Below, piece by piece: positions 1 to 9,797 of a stretch of 64,000 nt of DNA. How positions within the stretch are numbered: position 1 is the first letter of the stretch; every line of letters starts with the position of its first letter. Origin of the DNA: Betaproteobacteria bacterium (lineage in GTDB: Bacteria; Pseudomonadota; Gammaproteobacteria; Burkholderiales; Methylophilaceae); the NCBI GenBank assembly GCA_016867975.1, contig VGIC01000005.1:1-64000 (forward strand). The letters are read 5' to 3'. The notes beneath the pieces were generated by a model. It did no database searches. It was not told the DNA's origin and worked only from the letters and a program-made list of their open reading frames with translations. The position numbers were made by a program, and so were the translations under genes.

Positions 1-102
1 CCTTAAGGTTATGCCGTAACCAAAAAACTGCACAATGCGGTGATTCATCCCATAAGAAGTGGTTTGGCAAAGGTATCTTTCAATATCAGCAAGGAGATTG
101 GC
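1..102. other. Window edge, no gene recognised
   Basis: The first 102 bases hold no coding region I can support. The only clear signal is the AAGGAG ribosome binding site at 91-96 that serves slmA. In-frame codons continue upstream of the slmA ATG, but they look like leader and not conserved protein. Confidence 0.5.
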
Positions 103-663
103 ATGGCAGGCGAACGTAAACAGCAAATTCTTGAAACGCTAGCAAAGATGCTGGAAGCCCCTAAGCGGGAAAAAATCACGACCGCAGCACTTGCGGCTAA
201 ACTGGAGGTATCAGAAGCTGCGCTCTATCGCCATTTTGCTAACAAGGCGCAGATGTTCGAAGGCTTGATCGTGTTCATCGAAGAAACCATCTTTGGCCTG
301 ATCAATAAAATTAGCGCAGAAGAGCCCGAAGGTTTAAGGCAGATACAACGGATCGTGACTATGTTGCTGGTATTTTCTGAAAAGAATCCCGGCATGACAC
401 GCGTGCTGATTGGAGATGCGTTAGTGAATGAGGATGAGCGGTTGCAAACTCGTATCAACCAACTCTATGATCGTATTGAGGTCACCATCAAACAAAGTCT
501 GCGCATCTCGGAAACGCAGACTGGGCACAAGTGCAATGCAGAAGCCCAAGCCAATTTGATTATCTGTTACGTAATCGGCCGTTGGAATCAATATGCCAAG
601 AGTGGTTTTAAACGAAAACCTGCTGAATTTGCACAACAGCAACTCAGCTTTTTACTGTCTTAA
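103..663 (+). CDS. slmA: Nucleoid occlusion factor SlmA (TetR family)
   Basis: TetR-family DNA-binding protein of about 186 aa. In its family SlmA binds chromosomal sites and antagonises FtsZ ring assembly over the nucleoid. The N-terminal third carries the helix-turn-helix (EKITTAALAAKLEVSEAALY, followed by RHFANKAQMFEGL), close to the family consensus, and the C-terminal part is the helical dimerisation and FtsZ-binding domain. The start at 103 is chosen because AAGGAG lies 6 bases upstream; the frame stays open to base 40, but those residues do not resemble the family. The gene is followed 28 bases later by a DUF2788 gene. The neighbouring cell-division cluster is on the opposite strand. 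Family assignment is firm; function is by homology. Confidence 0.93.
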   Translation: MAGERKQQILETLAKMLEAPKREKITTAALAAKLEVSEAALYRHFANKAQMFEGLIVFIEETIFGLINKISAEEPEGLRQIQRIVTMLLVFSEKNPGMTRVLIGDALVNEDERLQTRINQLYDRIEVTIKQSLRISETQTGHKCNAEAQANLIICYVIGRWNQYAKSGFKRKPAEFAQQQLSFLLS

Positions 664-691
664 TACCGTTAAGTTCATATAGGAGAGTCAT

Positions 692-913
692 GTGGAAGGC
701 ACAATATTTGGCCTAACTGAAGCGCAAATTACCGAGTTAGGTATGACTTACGGTGTCGGCGGTTTGATGTTGCTCATGGTGTTCATTGTCGCACACCTTG
801 CCTGGACATCTAAGGTTGGAAAGTTTGGTACATTTGTTCTATTTCTCGGTCTGACGTTTGGCTTGGTTGGATTTATTGCCAAATACTTCATTCAGCATTC
901 ACTCAAAATTTAG
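692..913 (+). CDS. DUF2788 small inner-membrane protein
   Basis: A 73-aa protein with two hydrophobic segments (about residues 21-38 and 46-64) separated by a short basic linker (TSKVGKFGTF), the pattern of DUF2788 proteins found widely in beta- and gammaproteobacteria. No function is established. It must start at the GTG at 692: an ATG at 690 overlaps it but is in another frame that ends after eight codons. AGGAGAG at 681-687 is well placed for the GTG. It is probably cotranscribed with slmA. The stop lies 3 bases from the convergent end of cca. Confidence 0.8.
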   Translation: MEGTIFGLTEAQITELGMTYGVGGLMLLMVFIVAHLAWTSKVGKFGTFVLFLGLTFGLVGFIAKYFIQHSLKI

Positions 914-916
914 TGG

Positions 917-2143
917 CTAGGCGAATAATTGCCTTACCTTTTCTAGTCGCGCCACATGGATCGCTCGTTTGATATGCTCTGCATTCTCGCACTGTTGTGC
1001 AATACCACCCGCGTCCACCTCCTGCACAGCGGCCAATGCTTTAAGCATTAAGTCAGCCACGGGCAGGGGACAAGTTTCCATCCCAGCTTGCCCTCGAGCG
1101 TCAGCCTCACATGCCTGTAAGAACTCCTTGAATCTCACTGGCTGACGAATCGCGTCCAGTTGGGTCAGAAAATGCACCAGTGTATCGGGGCACATTCGCA
1201 GCGCCTGAAAGAGCTTACCGTGAAACTTGGTCACCATCACTGCTAACTCTTTACATTCATTAGGCACGCGTAGACGTTTACAAACTTCTTGGACCAGATT
1301 TACGCCTCGCTCTTCATGACCAATATGGCGAGGAAGTATCGCTTGAGTGGTCGACTCCTTGCCAAGATTGTGCATCAACGCGGCAAAACGCACTGGCAAG
1401 CTAAAGTGTTTCGATGCTGCATAATCAATTACCAGCATCACATGCACCCCAGCATCGACTTCTGGATGATGTTGGGGTGGTTGCGGCATCCCCCAGAGCC
1501 TATCCAGCGTGGGCAAAATTTTCTGTAGTGCGCCGCATGCTCGTAGCGTCTCGAACATGCGCGATGGTTTTTCTTCCATCAGGCCTTTAGCTAACTCCTG
1601 CCAGACCCGCTCGGCAACCAAAGCATCCACCTCTCCAGCATCCACCATGCTACGCATCAGCGTCAATGTTTCAGGTGCTAGATTGAAGTCAGGAAGGCGT
1701 GCAGAGAAACGGGCTGCCCTTAAGATTCGAACGGGATCTTCGACAAAGGCAATGCTGACATGACGCAGCACTCTGGCTTGAATATCGACCTGACCATTGA
1801 ATGGGTCAATCAATCGCCCCTGACCATCTTTAGCGATTGCATTGATCGTAAAGTCGCGACGCGCCAGATCTTCCTCAAGCGTTACATCAGGTGAGGCATG
1901 TACGACAAAGCCTTTGTAACCTTTTGCTGTCTTTCGCTCGGTACGTGCCAGTGCGTACTCATCATGCGTCACTGGATGCAGAAATACAGGGAAGTCTTTG
2001 CCAACCGCTTTAAAGCCCGCGGCCAACATACTCTCTGGCGTGCTGCCTACCACCACGTAATCTTTGTCTTTAATGGGCAAGCCGAGCAACTCATCGCGCA
2101 CAGCCCCTCCCACGATATAGACACTTTCTGACGCAAACGTCAT
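917..2143 (-). CDS. cca: Multifunctional CCA-adding tRNA nucleotidyltransferase
   Basis: Adds or repairs the 3' CCA of tRNA from CTP and ATP. About 408 aa, matching the E. coli-type bacterial enzyme with a C-terminal HD domain. Visible features: the N-terminal motif YIVGGAVRDELLG, the catalytic DKDYVVVG region, the RRDFTINAIA motif and the neck region RFSARLPDF. The HD-domain motif reads MHNLGK where the family has HDLGK, so the metal-binding Asp is Asn here (reading strand of about 1360-1380). This probably affects the 2'-phosphatase/phosphodiesterase side activities but not CCA addition. The ATG at 2143 is preceded directly by a GTG at 2146; either could start. Last gene of the leftward dcw/slt array. 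Confidence 0.93.
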   Translation of the reverse strand: MTFASESVYIVGGAVRDELLGLPIKDKDYVVVGSTPESMLAAGFKAVGKDFPVFLHPVTHDEYALARTERKTAKGYKGFVVHASPDVTLEEDLARRDFTINAIAKDGQGRLIDPFNGQVDIQARVLRHVSIAFVEDPVRILRAARFSARLPDFNLAPETLTLMRSMVDAGEVDALVAERVWQELAKGLMEEKPSRMFETLRACGALQKILPTLDRLWGMPQPPQHHPEVDAGVHVMLVIDYAASKHFSLPVRFAALMHNLGKESTTQAILPRHIGHEERGVNLVQEVCKRLRVPNECKELAVMVTKFHGKLFQALRMCPDTLVHFLTQLDAIRQPVRFKEFLQACEADARGQAGMETCPLPVADLMLKALAAVQEVDAGGIAQQCENAEHIKRAIHVARLEKVRQLFA

Positions 2144-2233
2144 CACTGCAATGGTCCGTCCACGACACCTAAGTTCTTCAACTGCATGAGACCTTTACCT
2201 CTTACATAAGCACTGATATAAGTATCCATAAAG

Positions 2234-4276
2234 TTAGTCTGGACCTTTTTCACTTTCGTGAGGAATTGCCTCTGTTGCATCACGACCAGGCACTATGCCA
2301 ATCCTATCTTTTAAACTTCGCATCTGCGCTCCGAGTCTGGGGGCATAAATCTGGGCATTGGTCATTACCTTTTGCACATAGCCACGTGTTTCGAGGAATG
2401 GGATCGATTCAATGTAGATTGCGGCTTCTAGAGGCTCCGATGCCTTCCAGCGCTTGGCCCTGCTGGGCCCTGCATTGTAAGCAGCCGTTGCCATCACCAT
2501 TTGTCCATTCATTTGCTCCAAGGTATACCGCATATAATAACTGCCGATCCCAACATTGATAGGCAACTCATTGATTTTATCGCTACTATAGCCAGACATC
2601 CCCATGCGCTTAGCGGCCCACTTTGCGGTGGCCGGCATAACCTGCATCAAACCTGCCGCCCCCACGCCAGACTTTGCAAAATGCATGAATCGACTTTCCT
2701 GACGCACTAATCCATAGATCCAAGCCTCGTCAAGATCCTCGTTGTGCGCGGCTGCCCGGAACAAATCACGATATGGCACTGGATAGCGCAGGTTAAAATC
2801 ATGTAGCGATTTAGTATTGTCCGCAGTGCTAATGGCAATATCGTACCACTTCTGTCGCAGGGCGTATTCTGCCGCAGCCAGCAATTGTTTGTCATTGAAC
2901 CCTCGCGTTGCCCAAGCCCACTCAGCTTTGGCTTCCCAGCGCATCTCTAGATTCTGCAACTCATACGCACGTCTTATCGCGGGCATATTGGCCACTGCTG
3001 CTACCTCATTGTCTGTCACGCTATATTGTTCTTGCGTGCCACCTATGGCACTTTCCAGTTCTTCAGCTGCCAGCAGGCCATAATAGTGTCGCTCCTTTGA
3101 TAAAGGCCCTAATATGGCATTAGCCTCCGCCATTTTCTGATGTGCTTTAAGGGCGCGCGCCTTCCAATAGCGCCATGCACTTTCTTCTGCCTGTGACTTT
3201 TGCATAGCGGTCGTCGTGCTCAACACCAAAGACCAATCACCTGCTCGCAGTGCTGCACGCACCTTCCACGCCATCTGTTCTTTATCCAGCACAGTGTCTT
3301 GCGACATAGCAAAATATTCAAGCGCATCCACATTGTGTTGTCTGGCTGCATGATAAGCAATGCGTGCCCAGCCAAATGCTTGATCTTCCGCAGAGAGTTT
3401 GGTAGCCAATTGCATCATCACACTCGCTGCAGATGTGCTGTCAATGCGTCCAAGTCGGTCGAGCGCATAAAGATTCACTTCAATTCCATAACGTGTATCG
3501 AGTGGTGCAGATGGCGTAAACGTTGTCTTTTTCTTATCGGTCTTGGTTGTGATGGGAGTCTTTTCCAGCAGTGCTTGTGGTGACTGTAGTGCCACATCCA
3601 GCAGTTTCAAGTCGTCAGCATCAACTTCTGGCAACCTGCTCGCAACGTCTTTTGCCAACTGTGGTCTTCCTTCATGCAGTGCCATTCTGAACCTTGTCCA
3701 AATGTCATCTTTGCTTAACATCCCTGATTTTTGCATCTCATCAAACAGGGTGTTACAGTTGCTTGGCAATTCAGTCGTCGTCAACCACAGGCGACGCCCA
3801 GTTACTGGGGCCTCCACATCGCCGATTTCAAGCTTACCTAGCTGCGCGTAACATTGCACGACCAAGTCGTCCCGTTTAAAAATGGGATACTCTTCAAAGA
3901 ATGGCACCCAATCCTTCTGCTTGGCCAACTTCTTCAGCCACTCTCCACGTACCCTTTCAGCAAATGGAAAGTCTGCATACTGCGCCAGAAAGTTCTGAAT
4001 CTCTTCATCACGCGCTTGCTCCAATTTCAGCAACATCAGCCAATATTCGGCGTAAGGTGCCAGCACATACTGCCTTGAACTCAGCTTGGCTGCGTCCTCC
4101 GTTAACCCCGAAACATTTCTGGTGGAATAAGCATCGCGTGCGTGCTGAAACAGTGCTTCATCTGAGGCAGCACCTGCCACGACCGGTAGAAAAAGAGTCA
4201 TGATCGCTACACCGCGCTGGGTCAGAACAACAAGGTTGCGGCAGTAGTTTTTAAGGATGGGGATTAGACTAAACAT
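2234..4276 (-). CDS. slt: Soluble lytic murein transglycosylase
   Basis: Periplasmic enzyme that cleaves the MurNAc-GlcNAc bond with 1,6-anhydro product formation during cell-wall turnover. About 680 aa. It begins with a signal-like segment (hydrophobic stretch VAIMTLFLPVVAGAAS around residues 22-40), then a long alpha-superhelical U domain, and a C-terminal SLT catalytic domain. The catalytic Glu is visible in LVRQESRF, followed by the family motif GAAGLMQVMPATAKW and TAAYNAGPSRA. The ATG at 4276 overlaps the stop of the upstream 60-aa gene by 8 bases, suggesting coupled translation; a later ATG closer to the hydrophobic core is an alternative start. Its place after lpxC links it to the wall and envelope operon. 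Confidence 0.92.
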   Translation of the reverse strand: MFSLIPILKNYCRNLVVLTQRGVAIMTLFLPVVAGAASDEALFQHARDAYSTRNVSGLTEDAAKLSSRQYVLAPYAEYWLMLLKLEQARDEEIQNFLAQYADFPFAERVRGEWLKKLAKQKDWVPFFEEYPIFKRDDLVVQCYAQLGKLEIGDVEAPVTGRRLWLTTTELPSNCNTLFDEMQKSGMLSKDDIWTRFRMALHEGRPQLAKDVASRLPEVDADDLKLLDVALQSPQALLEKTPITTKTDKKKTTFTPSAPLDTRYGIEVNLYALDRLGRIDSTSAASVMMQLATKLSAEDQAFGWARIAYHAARQHNVDALEYFAMSQDTVLDKEQMAWKVRAALRAGDWSLVLSTTTAMQKSQAEESAWRYWKARALKAHQKMAEANAILGPLSKERHYYGLLAAEELESAIGGTQEQYSVTDNEVAAVANMPAIRRAYELQNLEMRWEAKAEWAWATRGFNDKQLLAAAEYALRQKWYDIAISTADNTKSLHDFNLRYPVPYRDLFRAAAHNEDLDEAWIYGLVRQESRFMHFAKSGVGAAGLMQVMPATAKWAAKRMGMSGYSSDKINELPINVGIGSYYMRYTLEQMNGQMVMATAAYNAGPSRAKRWKASEPLEAAIYIESIPFLETRGYVQKVMTNAQIYAPRLGAQMRSLKDRIGIVPGRDATEAIPHESEKGPD

Positions 4277-4451
4277 ACAAGATTCGACGTACCACAAACA
4301 TCAATCCCACCAGCATCAGGAAGGCAAGACCAAACTTGAGTGCCTTTTTGAGGAACACAAGATACTTTTTGTCTCCCTGTAGCAAGTACAAACCGAATGT
4401 CACCAGCACAGTAATGACCAAAAACACAAAAATCAGGCGAATTATCAACAT
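4269..4451 (-). CDS. Small hypothetical membrane protein
   Basis: A 60-aa protein I do not recognise by name. It has two hydrophobic segments (residues about 3-22 and 36-54) with a basic, charged linker (QGDKKYLVFLKKALKFG) and a C-terminal VVRRILYV. The ATG at 4451 has AAGAGG just upstream; an in-frame TTG six codons earlier is less likely. It sits between lpxC and slt on the same strand, overlapping slt by 8 bases. No function is proposed. Confidence 0.65.
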   Translation of the reverse strand: MLIIRLIFVFLVITVLVTFGLYLLQGDKKYLVFLKKALKFGLAFLMLVGLMFVVRRILYV

Positions 4452-4503
4452 CGCACGCCTCTTAAACAAACACCGGTTTTACCATTCACACAGACGTGTT
4501 CGG

Positions 4504-5433
4504 TCAGTAAATAGCTTCCGGCTTAAATTTCATTGATTGAGACAGGAAGGCCTCTGGGGCATCTTCCTGCTTTTCGAACGTCGTGTATTCCCACGCAGCG
4601 TTATCCTGCAACAAGACACGAAGCAGCTGGTTATTCAAGGCATGTCCCGACTTATAGGCATAAAAAGCCCCCAACACAGGATGCCCTGACATATAGAGGT
4701 CGCCGATCGCATCCAACACCTTATGTTTGGCAAATTCATCGTCGTAGCGCAAACCGTCGGTATTGAGTACGCGGTACTCATCCAGCACAATAGCATTATC
4801 AAGACTCCCTCCTCGCGCTAACCCATTGGATCGCAAGTATTCAACTTCTTGCATGAATCCGAATGTACGGGCCCGACTAATCTCTTTGACATAAGAGTCG
4901 ACGGCAAAATCCATTTGTACCTGTTTGCCAGAATGCTCAAACACAGGATGATTAAAATCAATGGTGAAATCAATCTTAAAGCCATGGTAGGGCTCGAACC
5001 GCGCCCATTTATCACCGTCTCGATACTCAACTGTTTTTTTGATGCGGATGAATTTTTTGGCAGCAGACTGCTCAACGACACCTGCCTGTTGAATCAAGAA
5101 CACGAATGGCCCCGAGCTTCCATCCATGATTGGAAGCTCTGACGCATCCACTTCAACATAAACATTGTCCACGCCCAAACCAGCCAGTGCAGACATCACA
5201 TGCTCCACTGTGGCAACACGTACACCATCCGCTTCTAGCGCCGTACATAGACGCGTGTCATGTACTGCATCTGGCGTTGCCCTAATTTCATTAGGTTGAG
5301 GCAGATCAACCCGTTTGAATATAATCCCAGTATCAGGTGCAGCAGGGCGCAGGGCAAGAGTAACCTTTTCGCCGTTGTGCAATCCGACGCCTGTGGCGCT
5401 AATCGCTTGTTTGAGTGTGCGTTGCTTCAGCAT
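4504..5433 (-). CDS. lpxC: UDP-3-O-acyl-N-acetylglucosamine deacetylase LpxC
   Basis: Zn-dependent deacetylase for the committed step of lipid A synthesis. 309 aa, the usual length. Visible: N-terminal [20 protein letters not shown], the zinc-ligand motif [15 protein letters not shown], the segment [12 protein letters not shown], and the C-terminal metal and catalytic region [19 protein letters not shown]. It lies 150 bases downstream of ftsZ, the standard proteobacterial position, with a possible promoter of its own in that gap. Identification is secure. Confidence 0.97.
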   Translation of the reverse strand: MLKQRTLKQAISATGVGLHNGEKVTLALRPAAPDTGIIFKRVDLPQPNEIRATPDAVHDTRLCTALEADGVRVATVEHVMSALAGLGVDNVYVEVDASELPIMDGSSGPFVFLIQQAGVVEQSAAKKFIRIKKTVEYRDGDKWARFEPYHGFKIDFTIDFNHPVFEHSGKQVQMDFAVDSYVKEISRARTFGFMQEVEYLRSNGLARGGSLDNAIVLDEYRVLNTDGLRYDDEFAKHKVLDAIGDLYMSGHPVLGAFYAYKSGHALNNQLLRVLLQDNAAWEYTTFEKQEDAPEAFLSQSMKFKPEAIY

Positions 5434-5534
5434 GCTGTTTTGATCTCATCATTTCTACATTCAGGACCTGACCCTACGTTCTTGCCAAGGGTGACTGGAT
5501 ATTTACCTTAATAATCAAGTAAATAATATCACAC

Positions 5535-5562
5535 ATTTTATCGCCGACCTTATCTTAGCCAA
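5535..5562 (-). promoter_or_regulatory. Candidate lpxC promoter
   Basis: On the minus strand TTGGCT (5562-5557) is separated by 16 bases from TAAAAT (5540-5535). It lies in the ftsZ-lpxC gap about 100 bases before lpxC. Both hexamers are imperfect, so this is a proposal only. The rest of the gap shows no convincing terminator. Confidence 0.35.
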
Positions 5563-5583
5563 GCACCTTCCGTAGAAAACTAT

Positions 5584-6765
5584 CTAGTCAGCTTGTTTGC
5601 GTAAAAAGGCAGGAATATCGTACTCCTCCACTCCGGACATCTTCATCGCTTCTACTTGCGCACGGCGACTATTCGGTGTGAACACTGCAGGCACATCATC
5701 TTCTGCTATCACACTACTTGAGTCTCCCACAAAGATCGGCTGGTTGGTTGTGCCATCACGCATCACTTGTACGGGCATTACACGAAGCTCAGGTTTTTGT
5801 TGACGGCGCTGTGTCCCTGTCAACCCTGTCGCCACCATCGTGACACGCAAACCATCTCCCATGCTCTCATCGAACACATTGCCGACAATCACGGTAGCGT
5901 CTTCCGCAGTGAAGGCTTTGATGGTGTTCATGACATCGTAGTACTCTTTCATTTTGAATGAGCTTGATGTGGTGATATTGACCAGAACGCCGCGTGCATT
6001 CGCCAAGTTGACATCTTCCAGCAATGGGCTGGCAACAGCCTGCTCAGCAGCAATGCGCGCACGCTCCGACCCAGTCGCCAATGCTGAGCCCATCATAGCC
6101 ATGCCCATCTCGCTCATGACTGTGCGCACATCGGCAAAGTCCACGTTCACCATACCGTGACAATTGATGATTTCTGCAATACCGGAAACAGCATTGTGCA
6201 ACACATCATTCGCCGCACGGAATGCTTCCAGGAATGGTACATCTTCACCCAGCACTTCCATCAACTTCTCATTTGGGATCACAATCAGCGAATCCACGTG
6301 CTTGGATAGCTCATCTAGACCATCTGATGCAACTTTAGTGCGTTTTCCTTCGAAAGCGAAAGGTTTGGTCACAACCGCAACGGTCAAAATCCCCATCTCC
6401 TTGGCGATTTCCGCAATCACTGGTGCTGCACCTGTTCCGGTACCCCCACCCATACCTGCGGTAATGAACAGCATGTCTGCACCATCGATCAGTTCTGCAA
6501 TCGCATTCCGATCTTCTAGCGCAGCTTCGCGACCGACCTCAGGTTTAGCTCCCGCACCCAAGCCACGTGTCATTTGCTCACCAATCTGCAAGATTGTTTT
6601 TGCCTGACTTTTCTTTAAAGCTTGCATATCTGTATTGGCGCAGATGAATTCTACGCCACCGACATTCTTGTCTATCATGTGTTCAACTGCGTTACCGCCA
6701 CAACCGCCTACACCGATCACCTTAATGACGGCCTCTTGTGAACTCTTTTCCATTATTTCAAACAT
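5584..6765 (-). CDS. ftsZ: Cell division GTPase FtsZ
   Basis: Tubulin-like GTPase that forms the cytokinetic ring. 393 aa. The nucleotide-binding motifs GVGGCGGNAV near the N terminus and the tubulin signature GGGTGTGAAPVIA are visible, as is the T7 synergy region around NVDFADVRTVM. A variable linker leads to the C-terminal FtsA/ZipA/SlmA-binding peptide EYDIPAFLRKQAD. AGGAGG lies about 7 bases before the ATG at 6765. It follows ftsA by 59 bases. SlmA, its predicted antagonist, is encoded at the left end of this window. Confidence 0.98.
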   Translation of the reverse strand: MFEIMEKSSQEAVIKVIGVGGCGGNAVEHMIDKNVGGVEFICANTDMQALKKSQAKTILQIGEQMTRGLGAGAKPEVGREAALEDRNAIAELIDGADMLFITAGMGGGTGTGAAPVIAEIAKEMGILTVAVVTKPFAFEGKRTKVASDGLDELSKHVDSLIVIPNEKLMEVLGEDVPFLEAFRAANDVLHNAVSGIAEIINCHGMVNVDFADVRTVMSEMGMAMMGSALATGSERARIAAEQAVASPLLEDVNLANARGVLVNITTSSSFKMKEYYDVMNTIKAFTAEDATVIVGNVFDESMGDGLRVTMVATGLTGTQRRQQKPELRVMPVQVMRDGTTNQPIFVGDSSSVIAEDDVPAVFTPNSRRAQVEAMKMSGVEEYDIPAFLRKQAD

Positions 6766-6824
6766 TTTCCTGCCTCCTCTTTTTATGATACTTCTGCCTT
6801 GTGTTACTGACTATTTGTGACCAC

Positions 6825-8069
6825 TTAAAAATTTCCTGCAAACCAACTCTTCATTCTTTCCAATATTCTGGCAAAGGAACTGGATTCCATCTGTCCTGAC
6901 AAATGACGCTCCAATTGCTGCTTACCCATCAGCACCAAACCCACCCCTGTCGCATAGCGTGGGTTGCTCACCACCTCAGACAAGCCTGCAACGTGGCGAG
7001 GCATCCCCAGCCTGACCGGCATATGAAAGATTTCCTCACCTAGCTCCACCATGCCGCGCATCATGGCTGCCCCGCCAGTGATAACAATGCCCGATGCAAT
7101 CATGTCTTCCATTCCACTACGACGTAATTCATTCAGCACCATTTCATACAACTCCACCACGCGAGGCTCCAGCACTTCAGCCAGGGTCTGAACTGATAAT
7201 TGGCGAGGATCACGCCCATCCACCCCGGGCACTTCAACTACATCACGTGGGTCTGCCAACTGGCGTAATGCGCAACCGTGCTTGACCTTAATCTCTTCTG
7301 CTGATTGTGTTGGAGTACGAAATGCCACTGCGATATCATTGGTCATTTGGTCCCCTGCAATCGGCACCACTGCGGTATGACGTATCGCTCCTTGCTTAAA
7401 TACGGCAATATCTGTTGTCCCGCCTCCGATATCCACTAGGCACACGCCGAGCTCTTTTTCGTCTTCCGTTAGCACTGCAAGACTAGAGGCCAGTGGTTGC
7501 AAAATAAGATCATTTACTTCGATGCCGCAACGCTTGATACACTTCACGATATTCTGTGCTGCGGCTACCGCACCTGTCACAATGTGAACCTTCACCTCCA
7601 GCTTCATACCACTCATACCCAGAGGCTCACGTACATCTTCCTGTCCATCGATGATAAATTCTTGCGTCAGGATATGCAGAATCTGCTGATCTGCTGGCAA
7701 CGCAATCGCACGCGCTGTTTCAACCACACGGTCCACATCCATCTGCAATACTTCAGCATCTTTAATCTTGACCATGCCATGTGAATTCAGACTTTTAATA
7801 TGGCTACCAGCAATCCCTGTATAAACATTATTGATCTTACAGTCCGCCATCAATTCAGCTTCCTCTAAGGCACGCTGAATGGACTGCATGGTTGACTCAA
7901 TATTGACCACTACACCTTTCTTCAGACCGCGTGAGACGTGTTGCCCCAAACCAATGACCTTAAGCGATCCTTCGGGCTGTAATTCCGCCACGATTGCTAC
8001 AATCTTTGAAGTGCCGATATCCAGTCCTACTATCAGATTTTTGTCTTCTTTAATTTTACTCATGCTCAT
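6825..8069 (-). CDS. ftsA: Cell division protein FtsA
   Basis: Actin-fold ATPase that tethers FtsZ to the membrane. 414 aa. Phosphate-binding loop GLDIGTSKIVAIVAE near residue 14, the second phosphate loop VDIGGGTTDIAVF, and GIVITGGAAMMRGM are visible. It ends with an amphipathic helix (FARILERMKSWFAGNF) expected to insert in the membrane. The start with AGAAGGA upstream is good. Located between ftsQ and ftsZ as usual. Confidence 0.97.
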   Translation of the reverse strand: MSMSKIKEDKNLIVGLDIGTSKIVAIVAELQPEGSLKVIGLGQHVSRGLKKGVVVNIESTMQSIQRALEEAELMADCKINNVYTGIAGSHIKSLNSHGMVKIKDAEVLQMDVDRVVETARAIALPADQQILHILTQEFIIDGQEDVREPLGMSGMKLEVKVHIVTGAVAAAQNIVKCIKRCGIEVNDLILQPLASSLAVLTEDEKELGVCLVDIGGGTTDIAVFKQGAIRHTAVVPIAGDQMTNDIAVAFRTPTQSAEEIKVKHGCALRQLADPRDVVEVPGVDGRDPRQLSVQTLAEVLEPRVVELYEMVLNELRRSGMEDMIASGIVITGGAAMMRGMVELGEEIFHMPVRLGMPRHVAGLSEVVSNPRYATGVGLVLMGKQQLERHLSGQMESSSFARILERMKSWFAGNF

Positions 8070-8083
8070 TTTCCTTCTGTGCC

Positions 8084-8881
8084 TTACATCACGGTTTTCT
8101 TATGGTTCATTTCTTTGTTAAGTCTTTTTTCATGATTTAAGGAGTTCGACCCCAATATGGTTGAATTCCCCTTCGCAACTGCCACATCCATCGGTTTGCG
8201 CACTGCAAAACCATTGGGATAACGCAAATCAGCATAAGTGATTTTTTTGTTCAACCCTGCCAAAGTCGTGCGATATACATTGATGAATCGTTCTAAACGC
8301 GTTTGCATCTCTAATCTCCCCAATTCGACCACCATGCCGTTCGCGGTAGTAATCTGCCATGCACGGCGCGGTGTCAGCGCAATCGACTCAATCTGCAAAC
8401 CTACAGACTTGACCACTTGATTAAATGAATCGTATTGTGACGTTACCTCAACCACACCACTATCCGGTCCATAAAAGATCGGTAAATTAGCGCTTGAAGC
8501 CGCATGGAATAACTCGCCATGGGTATTTACCAGCGCCACTGTGCCCCAACGCGCCATCTCCTGATGCTCTTCAATCATTACTTCCAATTTGTCTGGCCAA
8601 CGGCGACGGACACTCACCTGACGCGCCCATGGCAACTTCTCAAAAGCGTCTCGTGTTTTAACCAGATCCAACGTGAAAAAGTTTCCCTTTAAATGCTTCG
8701 CTACAATCAACTCCACCTGGTCGCGCGTCACATGTGACAACTGACCATCCACCCTAACCTCACGCAATGGGAAGATGGGCAGGCGCACAACCACAAACAG
8801 CACAGCATAGATCACTGCCACCACGCTAAGCGCGTAGAGCAAAGTCGCAATCCAATTCAGCAGTGCAGGCCTATCCCACAT
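8084..8881 (-). CDS. ftsQ: Cell division protein FtsQ
   Basis: Bitopic divisome protein that bridges FtsL/FtsB and later factors. 265 aa: short cytoplasmic N terminus, one membrane helix (about residues 9-31), then a POTRA domain ([19 protein letters not shown]) and the beta domain with the family-like [15 protein letters not shown] near the C terminus. The start overlaps the end of ddl by 11 bases, consistent with operon coupling. Confidence 0.93.
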   Translation of the reverse strand: MWDRPALLNWIATLLYALSVVAVIYAVLFVVVRLPIFPLREVRVDGQLSHVTRDQVELIVAKHLKGNFFTLDLVKTRDAFEKLPWARQVSVRRRWPDKLEVMIEEHQEMARWGTVALVNTHGELFHAASSANLPIFYGPDSGVVEVTSQYDSFNQVVKSVGLQIESIALTPRRAWQITTANGMVVELGRLEMQTRLERFINVYRTTLAGLNKKITYADLRYPNGFAVRKPMDVAVAKGNSTILGSNSLNHEKRLNKEMNHKKTVM

Positions 8882-9794
8882 GTGCCAACTCCAAAATACG
8901 CATCACAAGCTCATCGAAACTGATACCTGCCGCTTTCGCAGCCATGGGCACAAGGCTATGATCCGTCATTCCCGGGCTGGTATTCAACTCTAGGAAGTAA
9001 TGCTGGCCATGCTCATCCATCAGAAAATCCACTCGTCCCCAGCCACTGCACCCCACTACCTCAAACGCTTGCAACGCCTCTTGTTGAATCCGTGCTTCTT
9101 GCTCAGGACTCAAACCACTGGGGCAGCGGTATTCAGTGTCTTCGCGCAAATATTTAGCCTCGTAGTCATAAAACTCGTTCTTAGGTACGATGCGGATGAC
9201 AGGCAATGCCTGAAAGCCGTTATCCGGTTTTCCCAAGATACCAACCGTATACTCACCACCGCCTACATATTGCTCCGCAATCACCAAAGGATCTGACTGA
9301 GCTGCCAACTCATAAGCTGCTTTCAATCCTCCTGCATGCTTGACTTTACTGATACCGATACTTGAGCCTTCATTGGCGGGTTTCACAAACAAAGGAAGCC
9401 CTAATCTTTTCTCAATCGCATCGAAATCACTGTCCGAACTCACCAATTCAAATGCCGGTGTGGCAATCCCCGCCGCCGACCAAATCATCTTGGTACGCCA
9501 TTTATCCATAGCAATTGCAGAAGCCATCACGCCACTGCCGGTATAAGGGATCCCCAACAGCTCGAGGGCACCTTGCATCGCACCATCCTCACCAAAACGA
9601 CCGTGCAAAGAGATCACGCAGACATCAAAATGCTCTAAGTCGTGCAACGGGTGCTCTGCAGGGTCAAAAGCATGGGCATCTACTCCCTGCCTTTTCAAAG
9701 CCGCCAATACCGCTGAGCCACTTTTAAGCGACACTTCACGTTCACCTGACTTGCCCCCCAGCAACACTGCTACTTTGCCAAAATCTCGCTTCAT
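8871..9794 (-). CDS. ddlB: D-alanine--D-alanine ligase
   Basis: ATP-grasp ligase that makes the D-Ala-D-Ala dipeptide for the murein stem peptide. 307 aa. Visible: N-terminal [19 protein letters not shown], the [20 protein letters not shown] region, [18 protein letters not shown] (ATP-grasp) and the metal-binding [13 protein letters not shown]. It sits 3 bases after murB and before ftsQ, the typical ddlB position. Confidence 0.96.
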   Translation of the reverse strand: MKRDFGKVAVLLGGKSGEREVSLKSGSAVLAALKRQGVDAHAFDPAEHPLHDLEHFDVCVISLHGRFGEDGAMQGALELLGIPYTGSGVMASAIAMDKWRTKMIWSAAGIATPAFELVSSDSDFDAIEKRLGLPLFVKPANEGSSIGISKVKHAGGLKAAYELAAQSDPLVIAEQYVGGGEYTVGILGKPDNGFQALPVIRIVPKNEFYDYEAKYLREDTEYRCPSGLSPEQEARIQQEALQAFEVVGCSGWGRVDFLMDEHGQHYFLELNTSPGMTDHSLVPMAAKAAGISFDELVMRILELAHVG

Positions 9795-9797
9795 TTA

